64,000 bases of DNA from Acidobacteria bacterium Mor1. Lineage in GTDB: Bacteria > Acidobacteriota > Polarisedimenticolia > Polarisedimenticolales > Polarisedimenticolaceae. The stretch is taken from assembly GCA_001664505.1 (NCBI GenBank), contig CP011806.1, positions 2,704,904 through 2,768,903 of the forward strand, written 5' to 3'. Below, piece by piece: positions 9,232 to 16,965 of the stretch. Positions within the stretch are counted from its first letter, which is position 1. Each line of letters opens with the position of its first letter. Under the pieces are notes generated by a model. That model was not told the DNA's origin and made no database searches. It saw nothing but the letters and a program-made list of their open reading frames with translations. Made by a program: the position numbers and the translations under genes.

Positions 9232-9762
9232 ATGTTCCTGACGTGGACACCATCTGCTCTCGCCGCCCGCCGAATGGGCCTGATGGCCACCGCCATCTTC
9301 TGCGCCTCGCTGCTTGCCCATGTGCTGACCTTCCTGCCGTCGCCGCCGTTTCTCGGCTGGGCGTGGCCGTTGCATGTGGCCACCTTCGTACCCTTTGGAG
9401 CGATGATCTTCGCCCTACCCACCCGACTGAGCCTATCGGCAAGGAAAGAAGGCGAGGGTTGGCTTGCGTGGAATGCGCGCCGGCAGCTCGATAGCCAGGC
9501 GGCCTACATCCGGCTGGTGGCCCTCGTCCCGCCGATGGTGACCGTTCTCGCTGGCATGCTCACCGCCTATGTTTTTGTCGCGTTCTTCGCAAACCTGGGT
9601 TTGATGGCAACCCCCGACGAGGCGGCCCAGGACCAGATCGGAATACGCCTCTTCTCCGGCCACTGGATGATCTTCTCAATGATGCCCGCAATCTACTTTA
9701 TGTTCGTGGAGCCGCGAGCTCGCGCGGAAGAAGCGGAGGATGATGCGAGTCCAACCGACTGA
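9232..9762 (+). CDS. Small integral membrane protein, about four helices
   Basis: A 176-residue protein with about four hydrophobic segments (around 14-32, 38-58, 100-122 and 140-160) and an acidic cytoplasmic tail (EEAEDDASPTD). GAGGAA before the ATG at 9232 supports that start over upstream options. It overlaps the next membrane gene by 23 bases, so the two are probably made together. No family is recognised; a pore or sensor partner for the nearby DUF4062 proteins is conceivable but untested. Confidence 0.7.
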   Translation: MFLTWTPSALAARRMGLMATAIFCASLLAHVLTFLPSPPFLGWAWPLHVATFVPFGAMIFALPTRLSLSARKEGEGWLAWNARRQLDSQAAYIRLVALVPPMVTVLAGMLTAYVFVAFFANLGLMATPDEAAQDQIGIRLFSGHWMIFSMMPAIYFMFVEPRARAEEAEDDASPTD

Positions 9763-10219
9763 ACCCTCGCGAATCGGCAGGTGGCTCCAGTTGGCCGCTA
9801 CCTTGGTCGCCTTGGGCGGCATCATCGCGAGCACGGCCATGCTTGTCGCCCCTGGTGATGGAGGCATTTACGAAGCCCCGCCGCCGTTACGGGTACTCCT
9901 ACTCGGAACCGCAGCCTTCCTGTACCTCCCTGTCGTACTCTGCCCGTTGAGCATCACCCGGCACAAGCTCTGGCGAGCTTTTTTTCGGCGTGTGCCTTGG
10001 TCGGCATGGGTCACGCTGGCGCTCTGGTGGGCTTTCCACGTCCTGATCTACCCCAGCCTGATGCCTGCAGTTGGTCAATCGCACGCGCAGACCTTCCCCA
10101 GTGTGAGTCTGGCCTTCTTCGCGATCGCGTTCGTCTACCACTGGCAGTTCTCGCCGCATGTCGAGGCGCTGCTAGCGGAGTCAACAGCGGGGCGGCAGGC
10201 CGACCAGCCTGAGGAGTAG
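9740..10219 (+). CDS. Small integral membrane protein, about four helices
   Basis: A 159-residue protein with about four hydrophobic segments (roughly 14-36, 50-70, 85-105 and 122-138) and a charged C-terminal tail. It starts inside the last 23 bases of the preceding membrane gene, with ATGATG at 9740 and 9743; either could be used. The tight overlap implies a coupled pair of comparable size, possibly a heteromeric complex. The family is not recognised. Confidence 0.65.
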   Translation: MMRVQPTEPSRIGRWLQLAATLVALGGIIASTAMLVAPGDGGIYEAPPPLRVLLLGTAAFLYLPVVLCPLSITRHKLWRAFFRRVPWSAWVTLALWWAFHVLIYPSLMPAVGQSHAQTFPSVSLAFFAIAFVYHWQFSPHVEALLAESTAGRQADQPEE

Positions 10220-10348
10220 GCGAATCCGGCGACACGTGCCGGCGGCGGCGCAAGGTGCTCCACAGCCGGGGTTCTTTCCCGCGCCGAACTTCGTTAGACT
10301 TGCGCCAGGCCGGCCGGTACCGAACGAACCCATCGACGGAGCGACGAC

Positions 10349-11905
10349 TTGTCCCGAATGCAGCTCTTCCGCGTGCTGATCGCTTCGCCCGGCGACGTGC
10401 GCGAACGGAACGCCGTGCGCAACGAGATCATCCGCTGGAGCGTGGAGCACTCCGAATCCCGCCAGATCGCCCTCCTGCCGCTGATGTGGGAGGACGCCGC
10501 CCCAACCGACCTGCGGGACCGGCCACAGCGGGTGATCAACCGCCACCTGGTCGACCATTGCGACATGTGCATCGCCCTGTTCTGGAACCGCATCGGTACG
10601 CCGACCGACGAACACGAAGGGGGCGCGGTGGAAGAGGTGGTGCGCATGGTCAAGCGGGGCCTGCCCACCTCCGTATTCTTCAATGACGCAAAACCGCCCG
10701 ACGACCATGACCCGGCACAACGCAAGCAAATCGAGGCCCTGCAGACCCGCTGGCGCAACAAGGGCTTCACCGGAAACTACAAGACCAAGGGGGAGCTACT
10801 CTCCGCGGTGCGCACGTCGCTGTCGGCCCATGTCACCGAACTCTCGGAGAACGCCCTGGACGACGGCGGGATCATCGGCGAGTGGATCGAGATCAAGGAG
10901 GAGAACGCCCGCAAGCCCTATGCGTTGGTGCAGATCGCGCCCCGCTCGGCCAACGAGTACGCCATCAGCGGCGTGTCCTACGGTTCCGACGGCAAGAAGG
11001 ACACCCGCTGGCCCGACGGGGCCCTGGACTTCTCCGGACGCTACAAGGACGGCCTGATTCACTGCTTCGACGCCAAGTCCAGGGACTCCAACATCCTCGG
11101 CCTGACCTTCTACGAGTTCGAGAAGACCTCGGCCACCGTCCCCGGTGCCCGGCCCCAGCGGATGACCGGCCAGGGCTTCTACGCCCATCACGCCGACGGC
11201 AGCGACCACAAGTCGGACAAGGTCGAATTCAAGATGGAGCGGATCACTCCGGGGCTGGTCAAACGCCTGACCGGTAAGGACGAACTACGCAACGACAACG
11301 ACCGCCGTCAGTTCATTCGACGCTACCACCGGGACCGCAAGCAACAGCGCATCGTACTGACCGGCGGAGCCTACTCGGGCAAGTCGTCGCTGTTGCGGCG
11401 CCTGCGCGAGGAGGGCTACCGGGTCATCCCCGAGGCGGCGATCCACGTGATCGGCGAGGGACGGGACGAACGGGACGACTACGACGAGTGGCGGGCCGAG
11501 AACCCGGTGCCATTTCAGCTGGATATCCTCGAACGCCAGCTACACAACGAGCGGCGGCTGATGGGCAACGCCAAGGAATGGGTGGTGATGGATCGCTCGG
11601 GCCTGGACGGCATCGCCTACCTGAAACATGAAGGGGTCAAGGAGATCCCCCGGGAGTACGGCGACTACGCTGCGGGGCTGCCGGTCGGCTGCGCGTTCTT
11701 GCTGGAGACCCTGAAGCCCTTCGATCCCCGTCGGCAGACGGGCAGGCAGGGGGACGAGAAGAAGTCCCGCAAGATCCACGACCTGCTCTACACCGTCTAC
11801 GACGAGCTGGGCTGGGAAGTGATGGTGCTGAGCAACAACCTCTCGATCGAGGAGCGGGCGCAGCAGGTGCTGGGGTTTATTGAGGAGATGGAGGAGGGGG
11901 ATTGA
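10349..11905 (+). CDS. Three-part protein: DUF4062 + beta-rich domain + AAA_28-like NTPase
   Basis: A 518-residue protein. Residues 5-110 form a DUF4062-like module (VLIASPGDVRERNAVRNEI, then FWNRIGTPTDEHEGGAVEE). Residues about 175-300 are predicted beta-rich (GEWIEIKEE, YAISGVSYGSDG, GQGFYAHHADG) and could be a small barrel. Residues 334-518 are a P-loop NTPase of AAA_28/NadR-kinase type: Walker A GGAYSGKS (339-346), Walker-B-like WVVMD (411-415), and an early VIPEAA segment typical of that family. The TTG at 10349 has GGAG 7 bases upstream; the ATG at 10358 is the alternative. Cytosolic. A defence or stress-sensing function is inference. Confidence 0.85.
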   Translation: MSRMQLFRVLIASPGDVRERNAVRNEIIRWSVEHSESRQIALLPLMWEDAAPTDLRDRPQRVINRHLVDHCDMCIALFWNRIGTPTDEHEGGAVEEVVRMVKRGLPTSVFFNDAKPPDDHDPAQRKQIEALQTRWRNKGFTGNYKTKGELLSAVRTSLSAHVTELSENALDDGGIIGEWIEIKEENARKPYALVQIAPRSANEYAISGVSYGSDGKKDTRWPDGALDFSGRYKDGLIHCFDAKSRDSNILGLTFYEFEKTSATVPGARPQRMTGQGFYAHHADGSDHKSDKVEFKMERITPGLVKRLTGKDELRNDNDRRQFIRRYHRDRKQQRIVLTGGAYSGKSSLLRRLREEGYRVIPEAAIHVIGEGRDERDDYDEWRAENPVPFQLDILERQLHNERRLMGNAKEWVVMDRSGLDGIAYLKHEGVKEIPREYGDYAAGLPVGCAFLLETLKPFDPRRQTGRQGDEKKSRKIHDLLYTVYDELGWEVMVLSNNLSIEERAQQVLGFIEEMEEGD

Positions 11906-11930
11906 CCGTGTCGGCGCAAGGGATCGTGCG

Positions 11931-12190
11931 ATGAGATCGCTGCCCGAAGGAATCCGCTACGTGATCACGGCGCTTTGCTCGTCGACGCTCGCGACTGCTT
12001 GCTTGGCCGATGCCCCACCTTTTGGGAGTCGTTTCGGGTCTGTAGCGACAACGGCCGCTACTGCGCGGATGCACCGCCTGTAGACCTCCGGATCCCTCGG
12101 CAAGCTCCGCAAGAACTGCCGACCCAGGTTAGCTTGTGCGTTCGGCCACGTTCCGTCTGGGCGGGACGGACCCTACTGCTGGTAGAATGA
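11931..12190 (+). pseudogene. Possible frameshifted small exported-protein gene
   Basis: The 322 bases between 11905 and 12228 hold no intact gene, but two partial frames join plausibly. From the ATG at 11931 the product begins like a signal peptide (YVITALCSSTLATACLADAP) and then loses sense. From about 12020 the +2 frame continues with WESFRVCSDNGRYCADAPP and runs to a TGA at 12188. A one-base indel near the CCTTTTGGG run at 12017-12025 would join them into one protein of about 85 residues. It could be a decayed gene or a sequencing error. Confidence 0.35.
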
Positions 12191-12227
12191 CCCCGGTCCC
12201 GTTGTCGCCTCCCGGCAGGCAGCGATC

Positions 12228-12497
12228 ATGCCGGAAATCTCTCGTTTCTTCGGGATTGTGATCCGTATGTTTTCCGAACCCGGAGGTCGTCATCACCGCC
12301 CACACTTCCACGCTTACTACCAGGGCCAAGTGGCCGTCTTCGCGATCGATGCCATCGAGTTGCTGGGAGGAAACCTCCCCGCACGCCAGCGACGGCTCGT
12401 GGAAGCCTGGACCGAGATCCATCTGGACGAGCTACAGCAGGACTGGGAGCTACTTCAGCAGGGGCGAACGCCCTTTCGCATCGAACCTCTTCGCTAG
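12228..12497 (+). CDS. DUF4160 protein
   Basis: An 89-residue protein with the DUF4160 pattern: MPEISRFFGIVIRMF at the start, then HHRPHFHAYYQGQ with a cluster of histidines, and a C-terminal helix (LVEAWTEIHLDEL). Its length is normal for the family. The partner at 12510 is DUF2442, and the two families are often neighbours, which has led to suggestions of a toxin-antitoxin-like pair. Function is not established. Confidence 0.85.
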   Translation: MPEISRFFGIVIRMFSEPGGRHHRPHFHAYYQGQVAVFAIDAIELLGGNLPARQRRLVEAWTEIHLDELQQDWELLQQGRTPFRIEPLR

Positions 12498-12509
12498 CTC
12501 GAGTGCCGC

Positions 12510-12797
12510 ATGAACCATCCTGTTTACCGGGTGACGGCCTTCGAGATCATCGCCACCCACACCCTTTCCGTCACGTTTGACGATGGGCTGACGCGAACGA
12601 TCGACTTCGCGCCGGTACTCAGGGGCGAGATCTATGGCCCGCTCAAAGACCCTCAGGTCTTCGCCAGGGTCCAGATCGACCCCGAGGCGCACACGTTGGT
12701 CTGGCCCAACGGAGCTGATTTCGACCCGGCGACCCTCCACGACTGGCCTGAAGTCGTGGACGACTTCGTGCGAATGGCGCAAGGCTGGAGGGATTAG
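12510..12797 (+). CDS. DUF2442 protein
   Basis: A 95-residue protein with the DUF2442 layout: a beta-rich N-terminus (YRVTAFEIIATHTLSVTFDD), the RTIDFAPVLRGEIYGPL segment, and the diagnostic LVWPNGADFDPATLHDW. It lies 12 bases after the DUF4160 gene in the same direction, so the two should be cotranscribed. The family may bind DNA or its partner protein; this is not settled. Confidence 0.88.
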   Translation: MNHPVYRVTAFEIIATHTLSVTFDDGLTRTIDFAPVLRGEIYGPLKDPQVFARVQIDPEAHTLVWPNGADFDPATLHDWPEVVDDFVRMAQGWRD

Positions 12798-12814
12798 AGA
12801 CTCAGTCTGGCCCG

Positions 12815-13240
12815 CTAAGAGGGTAGCCTCCTCCCCGACGGCCGGACTCTATCCATCAGTGACTGCAGTTCGGCGTCGGTGCCTTCTAGGAAGAACCTGC
12901 CAAGCCGATTCAAGTCGTGAAGCAAGTCCGCGAATGCCTCGAGAGGCTCCTTGGAGAAACCCGGGTAGCGATGCTCGCTCCGGGCGCCCTCGATCACCCT
13001 CATCAGAGATTCATGTCGCACCGAGCGATCGCCCAGACCGTAGGCAACCAAGCCCAGGGACCGGCGGAAATGCAGCTCGAGACGCCGAGTTGCACGCTCG
13101 AACGCACCGCTGGCGAAGGCACCTCCCGATCCGGCGCCGATTGGTCCGGGCCGCCAGATGAAGCCGTGTGAAGACATCAAGGGATCGAGGAGCAGGCGCC
13201 CCTCTTCGAGAACAACCGCAGGGTCCTGACCTGAACTCAC
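12815..13240 (-). CDS. Small protein coupled to the efflux operon, unknown function
   Basis: A 141-residue protein with motifs FIWRPGPIGAGSGGAF and RRLELHFRRSLGLVAYGLG that look conserved, but I cannot name the family. It has no signal peptide. The GTG at 13240 is preferred to the GTG at 13246 because GTGA then overlaps the permease stop by exactly four bases, with AGGTGGGA just upstream. Translation is therefore probably coupled to the permease. The resemblance of its layout to small standalone proteins suggests the operon link may be incidental. Confidence 0.7.
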   Translation of the reverse strand: MSSGQDPAVVLEEGRLLLDPLMSSHGFIWRPGPIGAGSGGAFASGAFERATRRLELHFRRSLGLVAYGLGDRSVRHESLMRVIEGARSEHRYPGFSKEPLEAFADLLHDLNRLGRFFLEGTDAELQSLMDRVRPSGRRLPS

Positions 13241-14469
13241 TCCCACCTGAGGGCGTCGATCGGGTCCAGTTCCGCGGCTCTCAACGCCGGGTAGATCCCC
13301 GACGCCAGCCCCACCGCCATCGACACGCCGGTTGAGAGCGCGATGGAGGTGAAGGTCACCACTGTCGGCCAGTCGGCGTAGGCTGCGACGACCCGGGCGA
13401 TGGCGACGCCCATCACCACACCGGCGACCCCGCCCAGCACCGAGATCGCGAAGGACTCGATGATGAACTGGGAGCGGATGTCGGCTCGGCGGGCGCCGAC
13501 GGCGCGGCGGACGCCGATCTCGCGGGTTCGTTCGAGCACCGTGGCCAGCATGATGTTCATGATGCCGATGCCGCCGACCAGCAGTGAGATGCCGGCGATG
13601 CAGCCCATCACGATGTTGAACAGGCGCTGGGTCTTGCGGCTCTGTTCCAGCAGAGCCTCGGGGATGACCAGCTCGAAGTCCCTCTCCCCCGAGTGCAGCC
13701 GGTCCAGCGTGTTGGAGATCACGGCGGAGACCGCCTGGGTCGAGACCCCTTCGCGAAGCTGCACGATGATCTCGTCCAGCGGCGACTTGAGCGGATCCCG
13801 GTCGAACTTGCGCAGCGCGGTGCTGACCGGCACGTAGATCTCGTTGGAGGTGCTGCCGATGTTGACCCCCTGGAAGGAAGAACCCCCGGTGGAGGTGCGC
13901 AGCACGCCGACGACGCTGAACCAGACGTCGTTGATCTTGAGGTCCTGGCCCAGCGGCGAGTCGTAGCCGAACAGCGCTCGCTGAACGCCGGGACCGATCA
14001 CCGCCACCTGGGCGTGGGTCTCCTCGTCCATGGCGTCGAGGAAGCGGCCGTCCTCGAGCTCCAGCGCCCCCAGGGCATCCTGCTGCCAGGCGACGCCAAA
14101 GACCTTGGCGTCGCTGTCGGCGCCGGCGGCCATCACCTTGTAGGTCTCGATCTCGACCCGGGGCACCACCAGCTCCGCTTCCTTGATGCCCTCGGAAATC
14201 GCCAGCGCGTCACGGCGGGAGACTCCCAGGGACTTCTTGCGGATTTCCTGGAGCTTCTGATCGTCGAGGTCCTTGGCCCGGATGATCACGTTGCGCACGC
14301 CGAGGCGCTGAATCATCTCCAGCGCCTGCTTCTCGGCGCCGGCGCCGATGGAGAGCATGGCGATCACGGCTCCGACGCCGAAGATCATGCCCAGCATGGT
14401 CAGGATCGAGCGCAGCTTGTGGGCGCCCAGGTTGGAGATGGCGCCGCGGAAGGCTTCGATCAGGCTCAT
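13237..14469 (-). CDS. MacB/FtsX-type ABC transporter permease
   Basis: A 410-residue permease of the MacB/FtsX (type VII ABC) superfamily. A first helix near residue 20-40 (LRSILTMLGMIFGVGAVIAM) is followed by a periplasmic MacB-like core domain (about 50-270) and three C-terminal helices in the FtsX domain, including the cytoplasmic loop LERTREIGVRRAVGARRADI that meets the ATPase. No ATP-binding subunit is encoded next to it or fused to it. It overlaps the preceding adaptor gene by four bases (ATGA). Likely an efflux or mechanotransmission partner of the three adaptors. Confidence 0.92.
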   Translation of the reverse strand: MSLIEAFRGAISNLGAHKLRSILTMLGMIFGVGAVIAMLSIGAGAEKQALEMIQRLGVRNVIIRAKDLDDQKLQEIRKKSLGVSRRDALAISEGIKEAELVVPRVEIETYKVMAAGADSDAKVFGVAWQQDALGALELEDGRFLDAMDEETHAQVAVIGPGVQRALFGYDSPLGQDLKINDVWFSVVGVLRTSTGGSSFQGVNIGSTSNEIYVPVSTALRKFDRDPLKSPLDEIIVQLREGVSTQAVSAVISNTLDRLHSGERDFELVIPEALLEQSRKTQRLFNIVMGCIAGISLLVGGIGIMNIMLATVLERTREIGVRRAVGARRADIRSQFIIESFAISVLGGVAGVVMGVAIARVVAAYADWPTVVTFTSIALSTGVSMAVGLASGIYPALRAAELDPIDALRWE

Positions 14470-15731
14470 CCCAGCGGCCCCGCCGAGGCGGTCGCCCCAT
14501 CCGCGTCGCCGGCTTCTTCAAGCCGTGAGGTCGGATCCCGCAGGGCAACCCGGTCCCCCTTCTCGAGGCCGCTCTCGACCACAACCCGGCCCAGAGCCGC
14601 CGGCCCCAGCTCGACCTCGATCGGGTCGAAGTCGCCGCCGCGATAGCGGTAGACCACCTTCTTGCCTTCCAGCTCGAAGATCGCCTCGCGGGGTACCGAG
14701 AGCGCGTCGTCCCGGGCGTCCAGTTTGAGCACCGCCCGCACCCGCTGGCCCGGTTTCATCACGTCGGGGTTGGTGGTATCCAGCTCGACCATCACCGGGA
14801 AGTACTGCACCGGGCTCCAGCGCACCCGCCGGGTCGGCAGCGCGTCGACGGAGCTGATCTTGCCGCTGTAGACCGCCCGTGGGTCGGACTCCAGCGAGAG
14901 CTGGACCTCGAGCCCCTCTTCGATGCCGCCGGCATCCGCCTCGAGCACGAAGACCTTGGCGTTCATCTTGTCCATCTGCGGGATCTCGGCCACCGGCGAG
15001 CCCCGCCACATGACCGAACCGATCTCCGGCCGCTCACCCCAGTGCTCCTGCAGCACGAAGATGCCGGCGTGGGGCGCCTTGATCTCGAGTTGAGAGAGGT
15101 TGGTCTGGGCCTGCTCGATGGCCAGGTCCGCCTTGCGCTTCTCGATCTCCAGCAGATCCCGGTCGGCCTTGCTCAGCTTGTTGTGGATCGCCCGGGACTT
15201 GTCGGCGTTTTCCTTGCGGTGGATCGCCAGGGTCTGATCGATCTCCGATTCGATGATCTCGACCCGGGAGAAGACCACGGCGTCCTTGGACTGGAACTCG
15301 CTGGCGTACTCCAGCTCCTTGTCCGCGGCCTCGGCGTCCAACTCGATGCCGGTCAGCTTGGACTCGCTCTCGTAGTCGGTCTTGCGCAGCTTGCTCTCGG
15401 CGGTGCGCCGGTCGATGCGACCGGTCTCCAGCTCCTTGGTCATCTCGGTGGGGTCGAAGCGGACCACCACCTGCCCTTCTTCAACGTGGCGGCCATCCTC
15501 GGCGAGCCAGGAGATGCGGGCAGGGCGGGTCAGGTTCATCGGCGCGGTCAGCTTGGTGGCCTCGGCCGCTTCCAGGTTGCCTTCGGCCTCGATGGTGCGC
15601 ACGAAGGCGCCGAGCTCCACCGACGCCACCGGCACCGAGGGGCCTGCGCCGAAACCGCTACCGCCGAACATCACCACGCCGCCGGCCACCGCCAGCGCCG
15701 CTACCGCGAAGATGCCGATGCGCAGGATCAT
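14466..15731 (-). CDS. HlyD-type periplasmic adaptor (third in operon)
   Basis: A 421-residue membrane-fusion protein with an N-terminal anchor (residues 5-26), a lipoyl half (LEAAEATKLTAPMNLTRPA), a long charged coiled coil (about 90-215), the second lipoyl half (LSQLEIKAPHAGIFVLQEH) and a beta-barrel/membrane-proximal part ending in LEKGDRVALRDP. It spans the periplasm between an inner-membrane pump and an outer-membrane channel. It overlaps its neighbours on both sides by four bases. The C-terminal tail is Ala/Gly-rich and not conserved. Confidence 0.9.
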   Translation of the reverse strand: MILRIGIFAVAALAVAGGVVMFGGSGFGAGPSVPVASVELGAFVRTIEAEGNLEAAEATKLTAPMNLTRPARISWLAEDGRHVEEGQVVVRFDPTEMTKELETGRIDRRTAESKLRKTDYESESKLTGIELDAEAADKELEYASEFQSKDAVVFSRVEIIESEIDQTLAIHRKENADKSRAIHNKLSKADRDLLEIEKRKADLAIEQAQTNLSQLEIKAPHAGIFVLQEHWGERPEIGSVMWRGSPVAEIPQMDKMNAKVFVLEADAGGIEEGLEVQLSLESDPRAVYSGKISSVDALPTRRVRWSPVQYFPVMVELDTTNPDVMKPGQRVRAVLKLDARDDALSVPREAIFELEGKKVVYRYRGGDFDPIEVELGPAALGRVVVESGLEKGDRVALRDPTSRLEEAGDADGATASAGPLG

Positions 15732-16963
15732 GAGTCCGCCTCCAGCTCATCGGTGGCCAGGGCGATGCGGTCCCCTTCGGCGAGCCCACCCAATACCTGC
15801 ACCCGGGTATCGTCCCGCGCGCCCAGTTCGACGGGCACGTACTCGTCGCCCATCAAACTCTTGCGGCGCACCATCGGCCCGTCGGGGGTCGGAGTGACCG
15901 CGGCCAGGGGAATCAGCAGCACGTCTTCCAGCTTCTCGACCTCGGCCTCACCCCGGAAGCGCATACCCGGCCGCATCCGCTGAGGATCGGTCTCATCGAG
16001 CTCGATCTCCATCTTCACGACCTTGAGCGGCGTACGCCAGGACTGGCGCTGGACGTTGCGGCGAATCAGCTTGACCGCCCCCTCGAACTCCACGTCGGGG
16101 TGGGCGTCGAGGCGCAGCTTGACCCGCTGCCCGGTCTCGATCCGGCCGGCGTTGGCCTCGTGCACGTTCCCTTCGGCCTGCATCACCGTCAGATCGGGAA
16201 GCTCCAGCACGCTGGCGCCGCGCCAGACCTGATCGCCGACCTTCTTCTTTTGATCTTGCCAGTCGGTGACATAAACGACGGTGCCCTTGCGGTCCGCCTT
16301 GACCGTCATCATCTCGATGGCGGACTGGATCTCGCGGACATCCCCTTCGGCCTGGCTGAGCTGGTTGTTCAGCGACTTGAGATTGGCGTCCCGGGCCCGC
16401 TTGGAACCTTCGAGGCGCTTTTGCAGGTGGGCGACCTCGGCCTCGGCGAGCTGTAGATCCAGTCGCGCATCGGCCAGGTCGTTCCCCTTGGACAGCTCCT
16501 CGGGGACGTCGACCTTGAGCTGCGCCTTGCGCAGCTTGGCCTCGGCCTCGGCCAGCCGCAGACCGTCGGTCTGCAGGCTCAGCAACGTTTCGTTCTCGGT
16601 CTTCTCGATCTGCTTGCGCACGGTGTCCGCTTCGGCCTGCAGCCGCTGCATCGATTGCTGTAGCTCGGTGGTGTCGAAGCTGAGGATCGGCGTGCCCGGT
16701 TCGACCTCGTCCCCTTCGGGCGCCATCCGCGCGATCTTGAAGTTGTAGGTCGCGGTGATCGGCGGCGGCCCGACGGCGCCGGAATCGACCGCCCGCAGGG
16801 TGCCCTCGACGTCGACGGTGGTGCGCAGGTCGCCCCGCTCGGCGGTGACCCAGGTGCCGGTCTCTTCACCACCCAGGAGCGTTCCGCTGAACCACCAGCC
16901 GGCGGCGACCACCAGCAGAATCGCGACGGCCAACAGCAACCGGCGTTTCATCGTTCGCGCCAT
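15728..16963 (-). CDS. HlyD-type periplasmic adaptor (second in operon)
   Basis: A 411-residue adaptor with an anchor helix (RRLLLAVAILLVVAAGWWF), first lipoyl half, coiled coil from about 95 to 210 (LAEAEAKLRKAQLKVDVPEELS), second lipoyl half (MMTVKADRKGTVVYVTDW) and barrel domains with the usual LRLDAHPDVEFEGAVKLI and RPGMRF segments. The ATG at 16963 is preferred because GGGGTG precedes it and it leaves two bases after the upstream stop. It overlaps the next adaptor by four bases. It differs clearly in sequence from the other two adaptors. Confidence 0.9.
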   Translation of the reverse strand: MARTMKRRLLLAVAILLVVAAGWWFSGTLLGGEETGTWVTAERGDLRTTVDVEGTLRAVDSGAVGPPPITATYNFKIARMAPEGDEVEPGTPILSFDTTELQQSMQRLQAEADTVRKQIEKTENETLLSLQTDGLRLAEAEAKLRKAQLKVDVPEELSKGNDLADARLDLQLAEAEVAHLQKRLEGSKRARDANLKSLNNQLSQAEGDVREIQSAIEMMTVKADRKGTVVYVTDWQDQKKKVGDQVWRGASVLELPDLTVMQAEGNVHEANAGRIETGQRVKLRLDAHPDVEFEGAVKLIRRNVQRQSWRTPLKVVKMEIELDETDPQRMRPGMRFRGEAEVEKLEDVLLIPLAAVTPTPDGPMVRRKSLMGDEYVPVELGARDDTRVQVLGGLAEGDRIALATDELEADS

Positions 16964-16965
16964 GC

